Of a DNA stretch of 5,668 bases, positions 1 to 5,668 are shown in pieces (the first letter of the stretch is position 1; each line of letters starts with the position of its first letter). Origin of the DNA: Chloroflexota bacterium. Lineage in GTDB: Bacteria; Chloroflexota; Limnocylindria; Limnocylindrales; CSP1-4. The position numbers and the translations under genes are program-made. A model generated the notes under the pieces. That model was not told where the DNA came from and ran no database searches. It was given only the letters and a program-made list of their open reading frames with translations. The stretch covers positions 1 through 5,668 of the forward strand of contig JAJYXX010000355.1 in the NCBI GenBank assembly GCA_021801545.1, read 5' to 3'.

Positions 1-270
1 CGAGCGCTGACTTCAGCCTCGGATCTTGAGCCTCGGTCCTGCGCGGCAACCCGCCTTCACGGACGGCAGCATCGCGAGTATGGTTCGGCTGAAACGGTTC
101 GGCTGAAACGCTGAAGCGGGCGGATGGCCCCTCAGGCGGCTTTCGACGGTCCGGGGATCGATCGCGGGCGCGATCTGCGCACCGGGTGCCTGTCTCCTGC
201 CGTCACTGAGGGGACCGGTGTGGAGCCGACTCGCGATCGTATCCGCGTTGCGTGCCTATGACAATCCGCG
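1..270. other. Non-coding region downstream of typA, with short direct repeats
   Basis: I find no supported gene here. The longest frame entering from the left edge (plus strand, frame 1) stays open for 37 codons to a TGA at 112-114. Its third codon positions are only a little over half G/C, unlike the real genes in this window, and the peptide resembles nothing I know, so I do not call it coding. The stretch is visibly less GC-rich than the genes. It holds an 8-bp direct repeat with a 14-nt period (15-22 and 29-36), a 14-nt tandem duplication (82-109), and a 17-nt near-identical repeat ending at the typA stop. A small inverted repeat, GATCGC-GGGC-GCGATC at 160-175, could form a 6-bp hairpin in the typA read-through transcript. 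No T-run follows it on the minus strand, so it is not a standard intrinsic terminator. No tRNA-like structure was recognised. Confidence 0.6.
82..109. repeat. 14-nt perfect tandem duplication
   Basis: The unit GGTTCGGCTGAAAC occurs at 82-95 and again, identically and without a gap, at 96-109. The next bases (GCTGAAG, 110-116) resemble the 3' half of the unit, so a third partial copy may be present. It lies in non-coding DNA past the 3' end of typA. The simplest explanation is replication slippage. I see no coding or structural role. Confidence 0.85.
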
Positions 271-280
271 TTACGTGCCT
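241..280. repeat. 17-nt direct repeat pair overlapping the typA stop codon
   Basis: ATCCGCGTTGCGTGCCT (241-257) recurs as ATCCGCGTTACGTGCCT (264-280), a 23-nt start-to-start period with one mismatch. The second copy contains the last codons and the TAA stop of typA, read on the minus strand. The mismatch (G250 versus A273) is the base that makes TAA in the copy used as stop and CAA in the other. Read-through of TAA would meet an in-frame TAG at 256-258 after four codons, so the gene end is doubly closed. This looks like a local duplication of the gene's 3' end. Confidence 0.8.
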
Positions 281-2205
281 GACCCACCGCGACCGCGGCG
301 CCGGTCGTGCTGCGAGAGGAGCCGCTTGCGCAGGCGGATCGAGGCCGGGGTCACCTCGACGAGCTCGTCGCCGGCGATGAACTCGATCGCCGACTCGAGG
401 GTGAGCGGACGCGGGGGCGTGAGGCGGAGGGCCTCGTCGTGGGCGTGCGTCCGGATGTTCGTCAGCTTCTTTTCCTTCGTCGCGTTGACGTCCAGGTCGC
501 CCGGGCGACTGTTCTCGCCGACGATCATCCCCTCATAGACCTCGACCCCGGCGCCGACGAAGAGCTCGGCGCGCTCCTGGAGGTTGAACAGCGCATACGC
601 GTTCGACGTGCCCGCGCGATCGGCCACCAGCACGCCGCTCGTGCGGTGCGTCACCTCGCCGGCCCACGGCCCGTAGCCTTCGCCGATCTGGTGGAGGAGC
701 GCTGTGCCGCGCGTGTCGGTCAGGAGCTGGCCGCGGTAGCCGATGAGCCCGCGGACGGGGATGATGAACTCCAGCCGGACGCGCCCGTCGGCGTCGGTCG
801 ACATCTGCTCGAGACGCGCCTTGCGGCCCGCCAGCGCCTGCTGAACCTCGCCGATGTAATCGGGCGGGATGTCGACGGTGATCCGCTCGTAGGGCTCCTC
901 GGTCGCCCCGTCGACCGTGCGCAGGATCACCTCGGGACGGCTGACGGTCAGCTCGAACCCTTCGCGGCGCATCTGCTCGATGAGGATCGCGAGCTGCAGC
1001 TCGCCGCGGCCACGGACTTCGAACGTGTCGCCCGAGTCGGTCGGGTGGACCTCGATCGAGACGTTGCCCAGGACCTCGCGCTCGAGGCGGGCCTTGATCT
1101 GGCGGCTCGTGACATACTTCCCCTCCCGGCCGGCGAGCGGCGAGGTGTTCACCCCGAACGTCATCCGCAGGGTCGGCGCGTCGACGTCGAGACGGGGCAA
1201 CGGGCGCGGGTCGGCCGGGTCGGTGAGCGTGTCACCGATCGTCACCTCGGGCAGCCCGGCGACCGACACGATGTCGCCCGGGCCGGCCTGCTCGATCTCC
1301 ACCCGCTCGATCCCGTGCGCGGTCTGGAGCGAGGTGACCGTCCCGTTCAGGACGACCGTCCGGCCCGGTTCGACGGCGCCGGCGGTATCGTCGGCCTCCT
1401 CGCGGACGACCGTGATCCGCTGGCCGAGCCGGATCGTCCCGTTCCAGATTCGCCCGACCGCCATCCGCCCGACGTACTCATTGGCCGCCAGGTTCGTGAC
1501 GAGCAGCTGGAGCGGGTGACCGGGCTCGTGGCACGGCGGCGGAGTGACCGCGATGAGCGCGTCGAGGAGCGGCCGGAGGTCCGTGCCGGGGACCGCGAGG
1601 TCGCGCGTCGCGGTGCCGGCCTTCGCGTTCGTGTAGAAGACCGGAAACTCGATCTGGTGCCCGTCGGCGCCGAGGTCGATGAACAGCTCGTAGACCGCGT
1701 CGAGGACCTCCGCCGGGCGGGCGTCGCCGCGGTCGATCTTGTTGAGGGCGACGACGACCGGCAGCCGGCGGGCCATCGCCTTCTGGAGGACGTAGCGCGT
1801 CTGGGGCAGCGGCCCCTCGGCCGCGTCGACGAGGAGGAGGACCGAGTCAACCATGAGGAGCGAGCGCTCGACCTCGCCGCCGAAGTCAGCGTGACCGGGC
1901 GTGTCGACAATGTTCAGGCGAATGCCGCCGTAGTCGACCGTCGTCTGCTTGGCGAGGATCGTGATCCCCTTCTCGCGCTCGAGGTCCATCGAGTCCATCA
2001 CCCGATCGACGAGCGCCTGGTTGGCCCGGAAGGCGCCGGTCTGGCGAAGCATCGCGTCAACGAGCGTCGTCTTGCCGTGGTCGACGTGGGCGACGATCGC
2101 GATGTTCCGCAGGTCCTCGCGGACCGCGGACGGCGCGCGCAGAGCGCCGGCACGGTCGGACGCGGCGGGTGCGGCGGGCAGGCTGGAGCGGGTCTGGATC
2201 GTCAT
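271..2205 (-). CDS. typA: Translational GTPase TypA/BipA
   Basis: This encodes the ribosome-binding GTPase TypA (BipA), a cytoplasmic EF-G relative that in other bacteria helps 50S assembly and growth under stress or cold. Counting from ATG at 2205 (644 aa), the GTPase motifs are intact: G1 AHVDHGKT at 39-46, the EKGITI switch at 78-83, DTPGH at 101-105, NKID at 155-158 and a G5-like NAKAG at 193-197. An EF-Tu-like beta-barrel domain, an EF-G C-like domain and the TypA-specific C-terminal domain follow, ending in the typical block VGENSRPGDLDVN...KKLTNIR...LTPPRPLTLE...LVEVTPASIRLRKR and a short basic Arg/Gly tail. The usual family start (REDLRNIAI) is at about residue 29, and no in-frame ATG, GTG or TTG lies between it and 2205, so an Ala/Pro-rich extension of about 28 residues appears real. 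ATG at 2217, four codons further upstream, is an alternative. Neither start has a clear Shine-Dalgarno sequence. The open frame continues to 2979 but there runs antisense to another gene and is not part of typA. Confidence 0.96.
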   Translation of the reverse strand: MTIQTRSSLPAAPAASDRAGALRAPSAVREDLRNIAIVAHVDHGKTTLVDAMLRQTGAFRANQALVDRVMDSMDLEREKGITILAKQTTVDYGGIRLNIVDTPGHADFGGEVERSLLMVDSVLLLVDAAEGPLPQTRYVLQKAMARRLPVVVALNKIDRGDARPAEVLDAVYELFIDLGADGHQIEFPVFYTNAKAGTATRDLAVPGTDLRPLLDALIAVTPPPCHEPGHPLQLLVTNLAANEYVGRMAVGRIWNGTIRLGQRITVVREEADDTAGAVEPGRTVVLNGTVTSLQTAHGIERVEIEQAGPGDIVSVAGLPEVTIGDTLTDPADPRPLPRLDVDAPTLRMTFGVNTSPLAGREGKYVTSRQIKARLEREVLGNVSIEVHPTDSGDTFEVRGRGELQLAILIEQMRREGFELTVSRPEVILRTVDGATEEPYERITVDIPPDYIGEVQQALAGRKARLEQMSTDADGRVRLEFIIPVRGLIGYRGQLLTDTRGTALLHQIGEGYGPWAGEVTHRTSGVLVADRAGTSNAYALFNLQERAELFVGAGVEVYEGMIVGENSRPGDLDVNATKEKKLTNIRTHAHDEALRLTPPRPLTLESAIEFIAGDELVEVTPASIRLRKRLLSQHDRRRGRGGSGT

Positions 2206-2248
2206 CGGCCGGCCCATCGTCGCACATCGAGCGCCGCTCCGCCCGCAC

Positions 2249-2274
2249 CGGCCCGGCTCCCGGGAGCCGGGCCG
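2249..2274. promoter_or_regulatory. 26-bp perfect palindrome in the divergent intergenic region
   Basis: The two 13-bp arms are exact reverse complements with no spacer and are centred between 2261 and 2262. The left arm is CGGCCCGGCTCCC and the right arm is GGGAGCCGGGCCG. The palindrome lies 31 bp before the upstream ATG candidate of typA (2217) and 72 bp before the GTG of the divergent gene. It could be an operator for a dimeric regulator acting on either gene, or, if transcribed, an 11-bp hairpin with a CCGG loop in the typA leader. It matches no operator I can name. The structure is directly visible and its function is inference. Confidence 0.6.
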
Positions 2275-2289
2275 CGCACCCGACGCGCC

Positions 2290-2308
2290 CCGAACGATCG
2301 CCGTTCGG
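2290..2308. promoter_or_regulatory. Inverted repeat CCGAACG-N5-CGTTCGG upstream of the 2347 gene
   Basis: Seven-bp arms CCGAACG (2290-2296) and CGTTCGG (2302-2308) are separated by ATCGC. The repeat sits 24 bp upstream of the extended -10-like element of the plus-strand gene, where a regulator could bind. The half-sites resemble a Gram-positive LexA box, but the spacer between CGAAC and GTTCG is 7 nt rather than 4, so I do not call it a LexA site. A 7-bp inverted repeat can arise by chance in DNA this GC-rich. Confidence 0.3.
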
Positions 2309-2331
2309 ACGCCCGACCGGGTCGGCGGGCC

Positions 2332-2346
2332 TGCTAGGATCGGGCC
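2332..2346 (+). promoter_or_regulatory. Extended -10-like element / ribosome binding site before GTG 2347
   Basis: TGCTAGGAT (2332-2340) fits an extended -10 pattern: TGN followed by a TAnnnT hexamer matching TATAAT at four of six positions. Six bases then separate it from GTG at 2347, which would place transcription initiation at or next to the start codon, as in leaderless mRNAs. The same bases contain AGGA (2336-2339) with a 7-nt spacer to GTG, a good Shine-Dalgarno for a leadered mRNA. The sequence cannot decide between the two readings, but both support 2347 as the start. No convincing -35 box is visible. Confidence 0.45.
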
Positions 2347-3045
2347 GTGACCGTCGCCGCCATCGTTCTCGCCGCCCCGTCGGAGTCGCCGCTCGCCGAC
2401 GCTGACGGGGTGCCGCGCGTCCGCCGGATCGCCGACGCGGCCTGGAGCGGAGGAGCAATCCCGATCGTCGTCGTCTCGGCCGACCCGGACGGTACGATTT
2501 CGACCGCGCTCGCCGGGGCCCAGGCCAGCCTGGCGGGGGGACACGCTGCGCTCGCCCGGCCCGTGCCCCTGGGCACCGGCCCGGCCGGCCAGCTCGTGCG
2601 CGGCATCGGTGTCGCGCTCTCGCTCGTCCGCGACACCGACGCGGTCCTCGTCTGGCCGGCGTGCTTTCCGTGGGTCGGCCCCGAGACGGTCACCTCGCTC
2701 CTCGAGGCGCACGGCGTGACGCCGGACGCGCTCCTTCGCCCCACCTACCGCGGGGCCGCTGGCTGGCCGGTGCTCGTCCCGCTCGGGCATCTCGAGCTCC
2801 TCCGCTCGCTCGGGACCGACCGGACCGCGGACGAGATCGTCGGCGCCCTGATCGCCGCCGAGAGCCCGTACCGCGCGCTCGATCTCGGCGACCCCGGGAC
2901 GACGATCGACGGTGACACGTCGCGCCCGGCCCTGCCCGCCTACGACGGCCCGCCGGAGCCGGCGGGCGGACACGTCCACGAATGGGGGGCAGCTGTCGCC
3001 GAGCGACCCGACGAGCCGCCGGCGCCACCGACCGTCGTCGGCTGA
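2347..3045 (+). CDS. Degenerate MobA/MocA-like nucleotidyltransferase-fold protein
   Basis: This 232-aa protein follows the NTP_transf_3 (MobA/MocA/CofC-like) pattern. A first beta-strand, VAAIVLAAP (3-11), stands where the family has the nucleotide loop LAAGxSxRxGxxK. A strand ending in SAD (44-46) follows. VLVWPACFPWVGPETV (100-115) stands where the family has the metal-binding (G)DxP. GWPVLVP (139-145) corresponds to GHPVLF, and DPGTTIDGDT (182-191) to the DPGxxIDIDTPED segment. The loop Gly is Pro11, no GxxK Lys is evident (VPRV at 22-25), and the GDxP Asp appears as Cys106. The fold is therefore plausible, but transferase activity is doubtful. The last 35 or so residues form a Pro/Ala-rich tail containing HVHEWG (209-214). 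GTG at 2347 is supported by AGGA seven bases upstream. It is divergent from typA and convergent with the transporter, so probably monocistronic. The fold call is by pattern only, and the substrate is unknown. Confidence 0.75.
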   Translation: MTVAAIVLAAPSESPLADADGVPRVRRIADAAWSGGAIPIVVVSADPDGTISTALAGAQASLAGGHAALARPVPLGTGPAGQLVRGIGVALSLVRDTDAVLVWPACFPWVGPETVTSLLEAHGVTPDALLRPTYRGAAGWPVLVPLGHLELLRSLGTDRTADEIVGALIAAESPYRALDLGDPGTTIDGDTSRPALPAYDGPPEPAGGHVHEWGAAVAERPDEPPAPPTVVG

Positions 3046-3060
3046 GCGCCTGGCCCAGGA

Positions 3061-3996
3061 TCAGTTGACCGCCTGCTCGGGGAGCGCCACGCCCGCCGGC
3101 GCGACCGCCACCGAGCGTCGACCGAGGTTCGCGACGAGCAGGCCGCCGATGACGAGACCGACACCCGCCAGCTGGAACACCGAGGGTGCCTCGTCGAGCA
3201 GGACCGCCGCCAGGACGACGGTCGCCACCGGCTGGGCCATCAGGATCACCGAGGTCAACACGGCCGGCAGGCGCGGCAGCGAGAACGAGATGAGCAGGTA
3301 CCCGGCCACCTGCGAGGTGAGGGCGAGCAGCAGCAGCCAGCCGTGGGCCGGCCAGCTCGGGAGCGGGTCGAACTCACCGAGCGCCGTCCCCGCCACGGCC
3401 GCGACGAGCGCCGTCGACACCGTGGCCAGGAAGAGGGCCGAGGCCGGCCGGCGGGCGTCGCGGTTCCCGTGCCGGGTCACGATCAGGTAGCCGGCGTAGC
3501 TGAAGGCGGTCAGCAGGCCGAGCAGGACTCCCAGCGGCGGGTTCGCCCCGTACGCCCCCGACCCGACGACGCCCGAGATGAGCACGACACCGACGAGCAT
3601 GACCGGCAGGGCGAGCCCGACCGCCCGCGATGGGCGCTCACCGAACAGGATCCAGGCAACGAGCGCCACGACGACGACCTGCATGTTGCCGAGCACGGTC
3701 GCCAGCCCTGCCCCGACCGCCCCGATCGCGTGGTGCCAGAACGTGAGGTCGGCGGCAAAGAAGAGGCCGGCCACGACCGCGATCCCGATCTCGTCCCGGC
3801 GCATCGGTCCGTATCGGCGGTGCTCCGCGTAGCCGAGCAGGGCGAGGAACGGCAGCGCATACAGGCAGCGAAAGACCGTCCCGGTCGAGGGCGCCACGAG
3901 CGCGAAGCGGAAGAAGATCCCCGAGAACGCGATGCACAGCGCGCCGGCCAGGGCGGAGATCCGCGGTCGCCGGGCGATCGCCTCGAGCGGGCCCAC
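3061..3996 (-). CDS. EamA/DMT-superfamily membrane transporter
   Basis: This 311-aa integral membrane protein has about ten hydrophobic segments in two five-helix halves, the usual size and layout of a drug/metabolite transporter with two EamA domains. Approximate segments are 14-34, 40-57, 70-87, 92-112, 108-118 running into GER at 119-121, then 126-146, 154-174, 187-206, 218-238, 245-267 and 273-292. Family-like features include the DLTFWHHAI stretch (83-91), the conserved FGER at the end of the first repeat (118-121) and the matching LLDEAP of the second repeat. Such proteins export or import small metabolites across the inner membrane, and the sequence does not show the substrate. The GTG start at 3996 is 3 nt beyond the aspS stop and has no good Shine-Dalgarno, so translation is probably coupled to aspS through a junction hairpin. 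Its stop faces the convergent gene across 15 bp. Its pairing with aspS looks positional rather than functional. Confidence 0.9.
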   Translation of the reverse strand: MGPLEAIARRPRISALAGALCIAFSGIFFRFALVAPSTGTVFRCLYALPFLALLGYAEHRRYGPMRRDEIGIAVVAGLFFAADLTFWHHAIGAVGAGLATVLGNMQVVVVALVAWILFGERPSRAVGLALPVMLVGVVLISGVVGSGAYGANPPLGVLLGLLTAFSYAGYLIVTRHGNRDARRPASALFLATVSTALVAAVAGTALGEFDPLPSWPAHGWLLLLALTSQVAGYLLISFSLPRLPAVLTSVILMAQPVATVVLAAVLLDEAPSVFQLAGVGLVIGGLLVANLGRRSVAVAPAGVALPEQAVN

Positions 3997-3999
3997 CGG

Positions 4000-5668
<1,669 letters not shown>

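Noticed and set aside
1..114. C-terminal end of a plus-strand gene entering from the left
   Set aside because: The 37 open codons lack the strong third-position GC bias of the other genes and contain tandem repeats. No homology was recognised.
160..175. GATCGC-GGGC-GCGATC hairpin as an intrinsic terminator for typA
   Set aside because: The stem is short and no U-tract follows in the typA transcript direction. It is noted only as part of the non-coding region.
2291..2307. CGAAC...GTTCG as a LexA/SOS box
   Set aside because: The Gram-positive LexA box has a 4-nt spacer between these half-sites. Here the spacer is 7 nt, and neither neighbour is an SOS gene.
307..2337. Plus-strand open frame of 676 codons opposite typA
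   Set aside because: It is the antisense shadow of a GC-rich gene, with Arg/Asp/Val-rich low-complexity product and no recognisable domain.
2206..2979. Open frame extending typA upstream by 258 codons
   Set aside because: It is antisense to the plus-strand nucleotidyltransferase-like gene and crosses the divergent intergenic region. It is Arg/Gly-rich with no family similarity, and TypA is complete from 2205.
3049..3059. CCTGGCCCAGG as a bidirectional terminator between the convergent genes
   Set aside because: The arms leave only a 4-bp stem with a 3-nt loop and there is no T-run on either strand.

Overview
The window is very GC-rich bacterial chromosome, roughly 70% GC by eye, with G/C at most third codon positions. 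It carries four protein genes, all of chromosomal housekeeping or ordinary accessory type. I see no mobile element, phage gene, CRISPR array, rRNA or tRNA. The base composition, the bacterial-type aspartyl-tRNA synthetase with a GAD insert, and a possibly leaderless gene fit a high-GC lineage such as Chloroflexota (Limnocylindria-like) or Actinomycetota. The assignment is tentative because no lineage marker is present.

Layout from left to right: (1) Positions 1-270 are non-coding, with three short direct repeats. (2) typA/bipA, a ribosome-associated translational GTPase, lies on the minus strand at 271-2205. (3) A divergent intergenic region of about 140 bp holds a perfect 26-bp palindrome, a second 7-bp inverted repeat, and an extended -10-like element next to a GTG start. 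(4) At 2347-3045 on the plus strand is a protein with the overall pattern of a MobA/MocA-like nucleotidyltransferase whose key active-site residues look lost. (5) Its stop lies 15 bp from that of a convergent EamA/DMT-family membrane transporter (3061-3996, minus). (6) The transporter starts 3 nt after the stop of aspS (aspartyl-tRNA synthetase, 4000 to beyond the right edge, minus strand), so aspS and the transporter very probably share a transcript.

Two of the four genes, typA and aspS, serve translation. The other two have no evident functional link to them. The most interesting small-scale signals are the 26-bp palindrome in the typA leader, a hairpin at the aspS/transporter junction that puts the aspS stop codon in its loop and the next start codon in its stem, and the degenerate nucleotidyltransferase. 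I did not find convincing evidence of a new biological system here. Long open frames opposite or offset to these genes are by-products of the GC-rich code and are not annotated.
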